A stretch of DNA of 64,000 nt from Ceriagrion tenellum (taxonomy: Eukaryota > Arthropoda > Insecta > Odonata > Coenagrionidae). The notes under the pieces were generated by a model, which saw only the letters and a program-made list of their open reading frames with translations, was not told where the DNA came from and did not search any database. Shown in pieces: positions 22,096 through 33,334 of this stretch. The stretch covers positions 156,247,584 to 156,311,583 of the forward strand of contig OY720634.1 of the NCBI GenBank assembly GCA_963169105.1. The letters run 5' to 3'. Positions within the stretch are counted from its first letter, which is position 1. Every line of letters begins with the position of its first letter. Made by a program: the position numbers and the translations under genes.

Positions 22096-22658
22096 TGTGG
22101 TCCGCTGAAAAAAAGCCAATATGTCAGTGCTATCACCGGTGGGGAAAACACTGCAGTGACACCGTCATGAACACGGCGTAGAATTGTGCGTGACACTATA
22201 GCGTGTGTGTATGTGCGTGACGCAATTATCTAGCATGTCTCCATTAAATATTCTAGTTACATATCAATAGTGCATGTTTAGTGATCTTCATCCCCTGCCA
22301 CACGCTCTTGTGGTGGCTGGCGATGAGATGAGACTCAAGATGAGCGTAAGCCAAGAAAGACACGGCAGGAAAAGACGAGGGTGTGTGCGTCGACCACAAG
22401 TTGGCCTTCTTCGTCGAACTGAAGGGAAATAAGCACTTGCAACACAAGGTTGTAAGGGAATTTACTTAGAGGAATAAGGAAGGCGTTCAAAATATTCGGC
22501 GAAGAGAGAATGGTCGAGGAATGAGCGCTTTTAATTTGAAATTCTAATTAAAAATGTGGAAATACGAATCTTCCCTACTTCTTCATATACACTGCCAGTC
22601 AGGACTTCTTTTGAAAGCCTCCACCAACCGGCAGTGGAAAGGCGTAAAGAGAATGTGC
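22096..22658. other. Non-coding spacer with a possible fragment of the same LINE tail
   Basis: At 22288-22330 the plus strand reads CCCCTGCCACACGC, then GTGGTGGCTGGCGATGAG, resembling the stem-loop of the (GATGTA)n-tailed family but without its tail. Otherwise nothing recognised. Confidence 0.4.
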
Positions 22659-23060
22659 TCACACGTGCATCTGCAATTTCGCCTCACGAACTTCATTTCC
22701 TCTCCTCAGAGTGAATGAGGTGCGCCTACCACGTTGTGTTTGGCTCACCACCACGGAGCTGCCGTCATTGGAAGGCAGGTTGGTACATACGTAGATCTCA
22801 ATGGGCGTGTGAATGGCGGCGGCTAACGATGGCAAGGATCGTCGAATGCGGGGCGCAAACCGAGAACTCCTCGGCTCCGCTCTTCGGGGGGCGTGGTGAA
22901 GGATTCCGCGCCCGGCCGAACGGCGGGGGATGAATGATATGGCTCGGACGACACGCGGAAGAGCGCGAGGAGAGTCGGTTGGGAACGGCGGGCGACAGCC
23001 TGACAGACGGATAGACGTGAGCCGCCGACCACACCCTTCGTTTCGTGAAAAAAAACAGAC
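22659..23060 (-). promoter_or_regulatory. CpG-rich island, possible promoter or 5' exon
   Basis: GC and CpG content rise sharply between 22700 and 23040 (for example GGGCGCGGAATC, CGCCCGCCG on the minus strand). The 186-codon minus-strand frame across it (22659-23219) is arginine/serine-rich with no motif I recognise, and overlapping frames exist on both strands, which is usual for a GC-rich island. A promoter or first exon is plausible but unproven. Confidence 0.25.
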
Positions 23061-23969
23061 AGAAATGAGTAGATTAGGCCGGGAGTTTGAGATTTCCTCG
23101 TTCTCGGTAATTAATGAAAATGATAAATTATAAATGGGGCGCTCCTGAGAAGTATGTGTGACTTCTGTAAGTGATAGGGGATGTGATTTCAAGTGTATTT
23201 CTTGGGTGGACAGGGGCAAGCAACCCCTTACTTACGGATCTATGGAAGCGCAAATATTTTGATCAGGAAATGATTCAGTTTCCGTTAAAATTCTGTTCTT
23301 CTAAGTGATAAACACGCAGAATAACGGTGACTAAAACCGATTGGAGAGTGAAGATACTGTTCTCAGTGGACCTTAATACGAACGTAATTATTTCAGCGCT
23401 TTTACGATATTTTATTTTCTGTATATCCCCGTAATTATCTACTTTCATCGCAACTGCAACGTCTGTTGTGTACTTACCATTTACGAAATTAAGTGAGTGC
23501 TTTCGTAAAAGAAAGTATAAATGCTACTAAATACATACAAATTGAACAACTTGCTCTTTACTTGATTTACCAGAACTACGTAAGTGATATATTGAGGAAC
23601 TTCCCTCAAACTTCAGAGTATAAAATGAGTAGAGCAGTAAATGACAACCTAATGCCAGATAATTCCTAAATTGTGACCTATAGTGATTAAAATTCCTTGA
23701 AAAGCTGAATCCAGAATTTCAGAATGGCATTGTGTAAGCAATAACTTATTGTTTTTCTCAGGACCAAAAACATATCCTCCGGGGATTGCTTATTATTCTT
23801 AGTATTTGTACGTTAACACATAAGACTGTCTTTTTTATGACAGAAATTTTTAATTTCAGGGCCAAGAATGATCGGACGCGTTCTTATGTCGATTATGGGC
23901 GTAGAAAATGACGAGTTTTGCGTTAATTACCTCTCGGATCACTTCCAGCGATTGCTATCCTTTAAAACT
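23061..23969. other. AT-rich non-coding stretch
   Basis: Nothing recognised. Confidence 0.55.
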
Positions 23970-24371
23970 CTAGAAAAATCTAATTAAGCGTTCTCTTAAC
24001 TTACGTTCTTCATAATCTTTGACGTATAGAAAAGGAGTCGATATTTGGAGGGTTAGGGGGGAGTGGGGTAGGCAGGGCGGGAGATGTATCGTTCGGAGTG
24101 GGCGTGAATGGAGTGACCATCGAGGAGAGTCGCATGTTCCTCGGCAGGGGTCTGAGGGAAGGAAGAGGATAGCTTTCAAAATGAGATGGTGAATTATTCG
24201 TTGTTTCTCGGGGGTCAGGTGTTCAGACGGGAGGGCGGACTGAGGAGGAAGTGGACGGAAGATGAGGGCGGCGCTTTCAGTGTGCAACAAGTCGTTAAGA
24301 GAGAGGTTTTCGTCCTGCGATAGGTTAGTGAAGGGGTGCCGGTGAGCATGAGAAACGTATGCAATGAGCAC
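23970..24371 (-). other. 133-codon open frame, unrecognised
   Basis: A minus-strand frame in a GC-richer stretch. The product is rich in Pro, Leu, Ser and His with no membrane segment or catalytic motif that I can name. Its style (PLPPQSALPSEHL, ILFLPSDPCRG) somewhat resembles the low-complexity coding regions of the PLE at 35347-36830, but I cannot align it. It may be a chance frame or an old retroelement fragment. Confidence 0.25.
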
Positions 24372-25833
24372 GAGGCTGGAGGAAAGAAGTTTATTTAGTT
24401 TCTCAGTTCTCCGATCGCATGCGGTGTCGCTAGTTATTTACGGACAGAAATTACGCGTGCAACATGTCTTGGATGTCACCCCGGTAACTAAAAAAATCCC
24501 ACTCGTCTCTCGACATCGGAAGGAATCCAAATGCATTCACGTTAGCACGTCATCTCATCCTAAAACACGTTCCTGGAAGGATTTTGTTCTTTTGGTGTTA
24601 AAAAAAATAATAAAATTCGTGTAGCGCAGTAAAAATCCTACGGGCATTCTCCTCAACGCTTTCACATCTATTTGGTTCGCAACAAACTATCAAATCTGGT
24701 AATAAATCAGGAATTCGGCGACTTATTTTCGCATATTGCTTTAACTTTTAAATACCTTATAAGAATAGAAAACGTGCATACTATTCCACACAAGTTGAGC
24801 TGATGTGATGCGCTTCATCCGCGCCGATATCTTCGTATACACTATCGATAGGTCTATAAAACTTTAAGACAGGTCTGTAATAGTTCCCTAGTAATTCTTT
24901 AGATAGTGGAGATGTTTGCCTTTAAATGTCTCCAAAATTTTGAATTTTAAGAAATTGGTGGTTTCGCTCGATAAGTTACTTTCAGCACTGGTGCAACCAA
25001 TGCGAGTGAAATCCGGTCAAACGCCAGTGGAAATTTTAAGGTTGTGATTCATTTCTACGTTATTCTTTAATTCGGCAACGTTCATAACTTGCCTGATAAA
25101 CTCCATATTTGGTTTGTCTCTATAGTTCTCTCTTTACATTCAACATTTCCTTTTATTATTGATTTTAGTGGGACACTCTGTCCCATAATATGTCTATTGA
25201 TGTCTCTCTTCTTCTTCTCCTCAAGTGTCCATTCCTTTTACTCTTCTTTTGGTGTTAACAGATTACTTGCGTCTATTTCAGAATGATTGTTTGAAAGCAG
25301 TAGCACAGAACTCTTGCTTATTTGAGAAAAGATTCTTTCCAGAATGATATCATTTTTAATTTTATCTATTCTCACATTTTTTAAAATATCAAATTTCACC
25401 TTTTGACCCCAACTACGGCTCAGTAAAGCCAGATATTTCTATGTACCTCCCATTAGCGGTTTCTTTCATGGAAGTTTTTAGATAGAGGCACGTACATTTA
25501 TCTCAGAGATGTGATCATCTACGCTGTTTCTTCGGATAAGAGCAGTTTAACCAACCTCTTGAAGACTTGAAGTAAGGCTTGACGCACCGTCAGCGATCGA
25601 ACCTCAGCCATCGATGTTCAGCATAAGGAATAAATCCAGGGAAATAATCTTATGGATTTACCTTATTAGATTCGCTCCCCAACCCCTTGATTACGTACTC
25701 CTTCTATCGCCATCCACCCTCAACCCTTTTATCCATTGAACAGAAATGCAAACCTATAAACAATTTCCATTGAGCCTCGCCCACACGTCCCCGATCAGAG
25801 CCTTTCTCCCGCGTTCCTCTTGCTTGTATGTTC
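24372..25833. other. AT-rich non-coding stretch
   Basis: Nothing recognised. Confidence 0.55.
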
Positions 25834-26183
25834 GACGATTCTAAGCAAACTCATCCGAGGCCGTGGCTCGAAAATCTCCGACTTTCACGATTTTTGGCAA
25901 AATGGAAGAACACAACGAGGAATGACGATTTTCCAAATATTAACCTTCTGTAAATATAAATGTCAATGTTATAACATCTCAAATATCACAAATTGGCGCA
26001 AAGTTGCGCGCCGCAGCTCCGAATTCCATCTACAATAAATGACGATCTAATGGCGGTCAAATTTTAATTATAATGATCTTTTCGTGATAAAAAGATACCA
26101 ATATGTGTTTTATTTCAACGTTTGGCTTCTTTAACCTATACTCTGAGCTCTTAGATGTATTTAATTCTTCCTACATTTTTTCA
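25834..26183 (+). repeat. Left arm of a ~350-bp inverted repeat of unknown type
   Basis: This stretch is the reverse complement, at roughly 75 per cent by eye, of 29292-29655. Shared strings on this strand include TTTCACGATTTTTGGCA, CTTCTGTAAATATAAATG, GCCGCAGCTCCGAATTC, AAATGACGATCTA and CAACGTTTGGCTTCTT. The arms are separated by 3.1 kb that contain a PLE and a mariner. No coding potential. They could be terminal repeats of a large DNA transposon or two inverted copies of one repeat. Confidence 0.8.
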
Positions 26184-26617
26184 ATTTTGATCCATTTTTA
26201 GGACATAATATCTCCAAAATTACTAATTAGATGTGGTCAAACTTAATTTTTTCGAACAGCAAGAACACAGGACAGTAATAAAAGAGCATAAAATTTAAAA
26301 TTGTCGGCACGCAACCACGGCAAAATGGAGCAACAAAAACGAAAAGATGAAAATATTACCACTTTTGGTGCTTACATCTAATAGTCATGATGAAACAATA
26401 CAACTTGGTTACTTACACATTAATTTTTCAAATTAATGTGGATTTCTTTGTTATTGTTTAAATATTTTTTTTGTAAAGTATTGAAAACATAATATTTTGT
26501 GCTGTGATAGATATCATCAATTTTTTGCAATAATTATTTCTCCTCTAAACTGTATCATTATTAATTTTTGTTCTTGCGGATTTTTTTCCTGAACAATAAA
26601 TGTTATTCTTTCTTTCT
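26184..26617. other. AT-rich spacer inside the inverted repeat
   Basis: No gene or repeat recognised between the left arm and the PLE. Confidence 0.5.
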
Positions 26618-27825
26618 TTCCAAATTAACACCGACCCGGATTTCAGCAACTGAGTCCCATTTTCAAGGTACAACTGACTCGAGTGGCTGAGTATATATAC
26701 AGTATAGGTGGAGGGTGAGGGAGGAAAAGAGGGGAGAGAGGAGAAGGGGGGGGGGGGCGTGGAGGTATTACTGGTAGAGGTGACGTAAAGGCGGCGGAAA
26801 GGATGAGTACAGTTGGGTGAAAATTGAATAATTTTTAGGTAAACAAGAACAGATTGGATGACAAGGACGGTATTCTGTTGTGGAAAGAAGGATGGTTTAC
26901 GTTAAGGAGTGGGGAATGGGTGGGGAACATATGTTCATTACATGAAAAATACATGCTATTTACAATTTCAAATTGCTCTAAAAATCCAACTTGTCAGTGG
27001 CATGTAAATTCTCAGGGTCAAAATCACTAAAATGGTCGTCTGTGCATAAATTTTCACTAAACTTTGAATTTTCACCACCATTAACAAAGTGGTTCATGTG
27101 CTCTTTCACTCTGTCTTAAACTTTCCGTCCTGTTTGACCGATGTATGAGATTCCAAAGTGATCACGTTTGAGTTTATACACTCCATTTTTGTCCAACCTT
27201 GTAAAAAGTTAAAAAGCATTTTTCCAATTGTGAGAAGGTTGCAAAATGATACACCGCGTGTTTCGTCTGATATAAGTTTATGTAATTTATAAGAAACCCT
27301 CTGAATGAAAGGCAAAGTATACCACTTCCATTTACATTTAACTGGGGGGTGAACCGCTAACAATCGCTCTGTCTTCTTTTTCTCTGATTTTTTGTCAGAT
27401 TATAAACACACGCCTCGTTATATCCGTTCCTGGTGACAATTTATTTTATCGACGAAAGTTCTCTATTATAATTAGCACGAGACATGGGCATATTCATAAG
27501 TCTGTGAACCATTGCTCTATAAGAAGCTAGCTTGCAGCAATGGTGATGTTGCGAATCATTCGGGATAACGACATCTGTTAAAGTCGGTTTACGATAAATC
27601 GAAAGATCATGGTTGCCGTTCTTAAAACCAAATTACTCATTTTTCACCGAATTGTACTCTTCCTTTTCGCCGCCTTTACGTCACCTCTGCCAGTATAACT
27701 CCACGCCACCCACACTTCTCTTCTCCCCTCTTTTCCTCCCTCTCCCTCCACCTTTACTGTATATTTACTCAGCCACTCAAGTCAGCTACTGAAACCTGGG
27801 TAGGTTTTAATTTAATAAAATTGTA
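26618..27825 (-). mobile_element. Penelope-like element with inverted terminal arms, copy 2
   Basis: Same architecture as 17191-18266: a minus-strand GIY-YIG region flanked by inverted arms (26618-26837 and 27632-27825). The arms share TGACGTAAAGGCGGCG, ACTCGAGTGGCTGAGTA-like text and complementary purine/pyrimidine tracts (G-rich at 26735-26757, C-rich at 27720-27750). The end of the left arm read on the minus strand, GAAATCCGGGTCGGTGTTAA, matches the GAAACCCGAGTCGGTGTATT of PLE 1, so both belong to related families. The RT domain is absent. The right arm has lost about 24 bases. Confidence 0.7.
27000..27363 (-). pseudogene. PLE GIY-YIG endonuclease fragment
   Basis: On the minus strand the text reads LLTIGKMLFNFLQGW, then in another frame GVYKLKRDHFGISYIGQTG, VKEHMNHFVNGGEN, DDHFSDFDPENLHATDKLDFLEQFEI. 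This is the GIY-YIG nuclease and its C-terminal tail from a PLE; the GVYKL and YIGQTGR pair of motifs and the conserved EH are visible. At least two frameshifts are present (near 27190 and 27115). It is inactive and belongs to the element at 26618-27825. Confidence 0.7.
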
Positions 27826-27844
27826 TGGAATTCACCAAATTGAA

Positions 27845-29148
27845 CGAGGGTCGTTCAATAAGTCCTTAGAAAATCCTAGAAATGGCGCTCGTAATATCGA
27901 AAATGGCTGGTTTTTGTAATAATAATTACTCACTAGTCAGCTGTTAAAGTCTCAGTTACATACAACATCATGGTTTCATGTTAATTTTCGATTGAAGCAA
28001 AGAACTTTTGTTTGTTTATAAAAAATGGAAAAAAGTGAGTTTGGAGCGGTGATAAAACATTTATGCTTAAAAGGCTTAACACCGAAAGAGAACAAAGCAG
28101 TGTTGGATGAAGTTCATGGCACATCTGCTTTTTTATTTGCAACTGTTTAAAATTGGGTAAATGAGCTCAAACGTGGCCGTACATCCATTTAAGATGAGCA
28201 TCGTTCGGGACGTTCAGTGGAAGCGACTACTCCCGAAATGATTGGTTAAATCCACGATATGGTTTCGACTGCTCAAAGAATCAAAGTGCGCAAAATAGTT
28301 GAGGCCACAGGCATATCATATGGTATAGTGTTTTCAATTTTACACGAAAAATTGGGTGTGAAAAAAATCTCGGCAAGATAAGTGCCGCGTTTGCTCTCAG
28401 TAAAGAATAAACGCAATTGTGTGGTCGACTATGAGGCTTATTTGGCGCTATTTCCGTCGCAACCCTGACGAGTTTCTGCATCGATACATAACTGTGAATA
28501 AAACATCGATACAGTACTACACTCCAGAGACAAAGGAATAATAAAAACAGTGGGTTTTTGTAGGCGAATGGGGTCCGAAGAAGGCGAAAACCGTGAAATT
28601 AACCGGCAAGGTGATGGCTATGGTTTTTGGGATGCACGCGGAATCATTTACACCAATTACTTGTTAAAAGGGAAAATAATAGCTGGAGTGTATAATGCGT
28701 CGTTATTGCACCGGCTGAATGAAGAAATCAAGAAAAAATGTCCACATTTGAAAAAGAAAAATATCCTCCTTCATTATGACAACGCACGGATGCACACTTG
28801 CGCAGTTTCGATGGCCAACATTGTGGAATTTAAGTTCGAATTATTACAAAATCCATCGTAATAACCAGATTTGGCCCACAGTGCCTTTTTTATATCTCCA
28901 GACCCGAAAAAATGGCTCGGCGGAAAACGGTTCACGTCAAAAGAGGAGGTCATCGCCCAAACAGATACCTATTTTGAGGAAGTCCAAAATCCTACTAGAA
29001 AAACATAAAAATGCACGGCTTAACAAAGTTGTAGAAACGCTTGGAAAAGTATATAGAGTTAAAGGGAGATTACGTTGAAAAATAAAAAAAAATACACTAA
29101 ATAATTTATTTTTCTATATTTTTCTAAGGACTTATTGAACGACCCTCG
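27845..29148 (+). mobile_element. Mariner DNA transposon, full length but inactive
   Basis: Perfect terminal inverted repeats of about 28 bases bound the element: CGAGGGTCGTTCAATAAGTC at 27845 and its complement ending at 29148. The right end is followed by the expected TA target; on the left the corresponding bases are AA, presumably mutated. Length is 1304 bp, the usual mariner size. Between the TIRs lies one transposase gene on the plus strand with many stops and frameshifts. It sits immediately right of PLE 2 and inside the 350-bp inverted repeat. Confidence 0.93.
28025..29080 (+). pseudogene. Mariner transposase (DD34D) pseudogene
   Basis: From ATG at 28025 the reading begins MEKSEFGAVIKHLCLKG, the N-terminal helix-turn-helix region, then WVNELKRGRTS, VRKIVEATGISYGIV (second HTH), and LLSVKNKRNC. 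The catalytic part follows in other frames: YYTPETKE after a damaged first-aspartate block (VNKTS where V-D-E-T-W is expected), LLHYDNARMHT with the second aspartate intact, and PDLAHSAFF where the third aspartate (normally S-D-F-F/Y) is A. The C-terminus KKWLGGKRF, EEVIAQTDTYFEE and LKGDYVEK-like text completes the protein. More than five stops or frameshifts. Two of three catalytic residues are lost. Confidence 0.9.
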
Positions 29149-29291
29149 TATCTTTTCATCATAAATATCCAAAACTTCCACAAAGTAACGCCTGAAACAG
29201 TTTTGTTTGTTCTTAAAAATAGCGTTGTTTGGTAACTCATTTTTGGTTGAAAAATATATTTACTATTGCTTAAACTGTTAGGAAAAACCCT
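29149..29291. other. Spacer between mariner and right arm
   Basis: Nothing recognised. Confidence 0.5.
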
Positions 29292-29655
29292 CTAATAGGA
29301 AAAATTAAAGCGATCTTGTAGCACAGAGTATACTTAAGTCTAAGAAGCCAAACGTTGATAGAAAACACAATTTGGTGTCTTTTTATCTCGGAAATATCAT
29401 TATAATGAAAAACTGACCGCTAGATCGTCATTTGTTGCAGATAGAATTCGGAGCTGCGGCTTTTTGGCCACTCCAATTAGCGCTAATATGTGATATTTAG
29501 AGTGCCATAACATTAGCATTTATATTTACAGAAGGCTAATTTTTGACAAATCGTCATTATTCATTGTATTCTTCCAATGTGCCAAAAATCGTGAAAATCT
29601 GAGATGGTCGAGTCACGAGTGCATAGCCATTTGGTTGAGTTTGCGTGGAATCGCA
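29292..29655 (-). repeat. Right arm of the ~350-bp inverted repeat
   Basis: Reverse complement of 25834-26183 with several small indels. Confidence 0.8.
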
Positions 29656-31723
29656 CTGTTACGCTCCAAGGATCTTCTCGGTCATCACGCACATACATTA
29701 AAGGGCAGCGCCGGCAGAGAACGATAAAGAAACGGGCGTTCCCTCCAGATACATATTCCCATTTCTAGCTGCTGGGGTTTTCAGCGCCCCACAATGGGAA
29801 GCCTCATTTCCGAAACCCTCCCGACTGACTCAAAGCTCTCTTTGTACATGTGCTCTTCAGGACTATATTTGCCCTGGAATCCGTGATCACCTGGTATATT
29901 TCACGCTTGGCAACGATTTCTTTCCAGCTCCCTGTACCCGCTTTTCCTCGCATACTTGTGTCCATCATCTCAGGAACAGATGGCATCGTCAGGATGTGAG
30001 CGACCATGGTAAATACTTCACACATTCTTATTTGATATCAACCAAACCTTGCATTGTCCCAAATTCAAAGCAAAACGTCAATTTAGAGCATACCGGGATT
30101 ATATCTCTATGAAGTGTATCGTATCAATTTCCCAGACATTTTTAAGTTACTCATTCTCTAAAACAATGACCTGATTGAACGTTTTTGATGAAGTGCTTTT
30201 TTGATAAAGTACGTTTTTGATAAAGTTCACTTTACGAGAGTCCTGAATTATAAAATAAACATAGGTAAGTAAAGCTTACAGACAGATAAAAATTACTCAA
30301 AGTGTAATTAAAACATATAATGTAAACAACTTATAAATTAAAAAAGCAAAAATAAGGTAACTTTAACTGTAAGAAATACTTAAGCGTGTGGATACAGTAT
30401 TAAGATTATTTTCATGGTTTTTATCGTATTAGGCATTGTTAACATTTTTCTTCATGATTTTTGCCTCTCTAAAGCAAAAGAACTGTTTCGTTTCATTTCA
30501 TTTATACTGTGTTTTGAGTTATGCCATGATTCTGATGGACGTGTATATTCGTTCGCCCACATTCATGGTTATCCCTGGAACCACACATATTTTTCGACCC
30601 AAAAAAAATCTATCATTTGCCTGTCACAGGTGTAAATAAATTGCGGTGCATGTAAAGCAGTGGGCTGCCCTTTAAATTCGGTGTTTCCCACTGTTTACCT
30701 CCAATTTACACTTAGCATGTTGTAGTTTAACATTTTCATTCGTGCTTGAGTGTCATAGTAATTCTCCAATTGAGTTCTTCAAATGCATCAAGTTGCGTGA
30801 GGATTGGTTTTTTTCCACAATTGTCCACTGATAACTAGAGCTTGATTGGAAAGTCTTCCGTTAGTATCTGGAATACATTTTAACTCTTAGGGACATTATC
30901 GGCGAATTATCGTCAATTTTTTACATTTTTAGCTGGACTTACTCGTTCACAAACTTTTCCATCCAGTATTCTCGTTTAAATTGAAAATTCAAATCCTACC
31001 TTTCTTGCACGCCTTATAAGTAAAAAATAATGCTTACCCTGTAGTTGCAATGGTTAAATCAAAATGCAAATTTTCACCTGCTGTGTAAACAACAGAATTA
31101 GACTCAAAATTAAAAGTTAGAGGCAGCTGCAACCAATTTCTGAGACATTCTATAGTTGAAGTACAATCAGTTTTGAATCATTAAATAATCACATCTTTAA
31201 AGCCAGCCGTTGTTATTTTCTATGTCAAATTATGTCCTCTTTTACAGATAAATGTCTTTCAATCGTTAGTTTTGGAATTAAAAATGCTTTTTTCAGAGAA
31301 ATAAAATAGGGTGTGGAATGATCTCCAGGGATTTGGGATCACTCGGCCATAAAGCCAAGTGACTCATTAGAAACGCGCATAGTATGTACATGCACATTAT
31401 CAGATATGAGGCTGCCAATTATCATTTGGGGTGTTTTGGCTCTGTGAACGTTTTTCATCAACCATGTGTTGGGCGTCTGAACGTTGCTGGTTCAGCTTAA
31501 TGCATCCTGAATTGAAAATGACTTCATGGGCATAAACTTGGTCTGCCGTCGGTAGCAGTTATTTTCCGTTTATCAGCAAAAGGGTACATATGCCTGTTGA
31601 ACTTAAATTTATGGGCCCTGACAGGAGACAATCTGTTGAACGACGCCCAATAAGGTCACTCACGGTAAGAAAAAAAATCAATTTCATTTCCTTCCCAATA
31701 TTCTCGTATATCAAACGCGGCAT
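29656..31723. other. Non-coding stretch
   Basis: No recognisable gene. Small frames only, none with a motif. Confidence 0.55.
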
Positions 31724-32290
31724 CTATGACGCCTCGGACTGAATCGTGGCCGTAATTTTCATGAAATCAGTAACAAGGGGACAAGACTCCAGCTTTCTTC
31801 TTTTTAGTGTCCTATGACTGTTGGGAGGGGCAAATGTTGTTGCGGCAGAAGATGAGGGCGGCAGGCCAGGGACGCTGAATCCGACTTCGATCGCCCAGTC
31901 TTTCGCCTCTGAGTCCGAGATAACCGTCAGCTTCCAGATTGCCACGTTTATCCGCTTTCGAGGGCAGAGAGCGAGTGATGCGGGCTAAGAAAGATGGGTC
32001 GTGCTCCAAACCATATTAGGCGCCACACCAATCTACGTGTAATCAATCCTCCATCGCAAGGCCTCTATTTCAACCCATGCGCCCTCGACCCATTCACCCC
32101 CACCGTTCCCTCGCCAGCACACGCATTCCTGTGCATTTCTCCCTTCGAGTCATCGCCTCGGAAAGTGGGATCTGTTCTGCAAAGACTTGACCCATCCACA
32201 CGAACACGAATAAGCTGTTCCCACCCGCACCTCGTGATGCTATTGTTGACTTTCTTTTGTATAACGGGGCTACCCATTTAGGGTAGCATT
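31724..32290. other. GC-richer segment, no gene recognised
   Basis: Overlapping short frames occur on both strands (for example 31994-32281 plus, 95 codons), none with a known motif. Composition is above the local average. It could be an exon, a promoter region or an old repeat. Confidence 0.3.
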
Positions 32291-33334
32291 TCAGCATGTG
32301 CGAGATAACTGGACAGTCATTTATTCATAATTAGGGTATTTTCGTTGAGTTAAACTACATTGGATATGTTGTAGTACGTTTTCCTTTTCCGTATGTTTTA
32401 TTTTTTAAATACATATTAGTGAAAATTTATCATAGGAATTTGTGTCGGTCACCTTTACTTGTATTCTTATGTAAATTATTACTTTGAGGGGAGTGAGACA
32501 TTACTCTGAGAGCACGAGAACGAGCTTTTATTTTTTTTTTCTGGTTAGAGGTATAGAAAAGGTAATCATTGGGGAAATATTATATTGTAAATTGCGGCTT
32601 TAGGAACATACATTTCCATTTACAGAATTGCGCGTTTATGAAGGTGGATAGGAATTTACAGTTTTTAGAACGCAGAAACCCGATAAATATAAAAGAAGGG
32701 ATACTCACAAAAATATTTTATACGCATTTGCGGTCAAGGTGTCCTAGTTACGTCAGTGTTAGATAATTGTTAAATAGTCTGCTCATTTTTGTCTCTCTGT
32801 GTTGAAATAGAACATTATCTGTCGTGTGTATCTATCATCAAGAGTGTTTTACTCTAAGATATAAGAATATGCAGTAAGTAAGCTATTAGAATAAACATTC
32901 CGTGAAACATGTAACCTAACATCATCCTCAACTAACTTCCTACCCCTTCCTGACGGCGTGGAAGGGAACACCTTTGTTATGCCACAATACATGCGAATAA
33001 CACATAACCACACAACACCACATAACAAATAACACATAACACGATTTAGCATACCAAACACGTGCATACGACACACTTAACATATATTTAGCTCAAAAAT
33101 AGTACATTTATTGTAGAATCATGCTTCTTCAAAATCAACAAAAGCAACCAATTCAGAGTTGAAATGATATTGGGCCCAATTTACAATACAGATATATATT
33201 TATTCTAATTAGCAAGCCATTTTTAGCCTTTGATTATTCAAAAGAGATCAATTAGTTACTGTAGAACCTTTTTTAAGAGACACAGTGCACTTAGTGCGAG
33301 ATTTTAATGAAATTGAACTTAAGAGTCTTTCCTT
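32291..33334. other. AT-rich non-coding stretch
   Basis: Nothing recognised. Repetitive ACATAAC-like strings near 32996-33042 form a short imperfect simple repeat. Confidence 0.5.

Noticed and set aside
22288..22335. Additional full copy of the GATGTA-tailed LINE end
   Set aside because: Only the stem-like part matches; the tail and upstream sequence do not.
22659..23219. 186-codon minus-strand frame as a gene
   Set aside because: Arg/Ser-rich product typical of a CpG island, without domain, with open frames in several registers.
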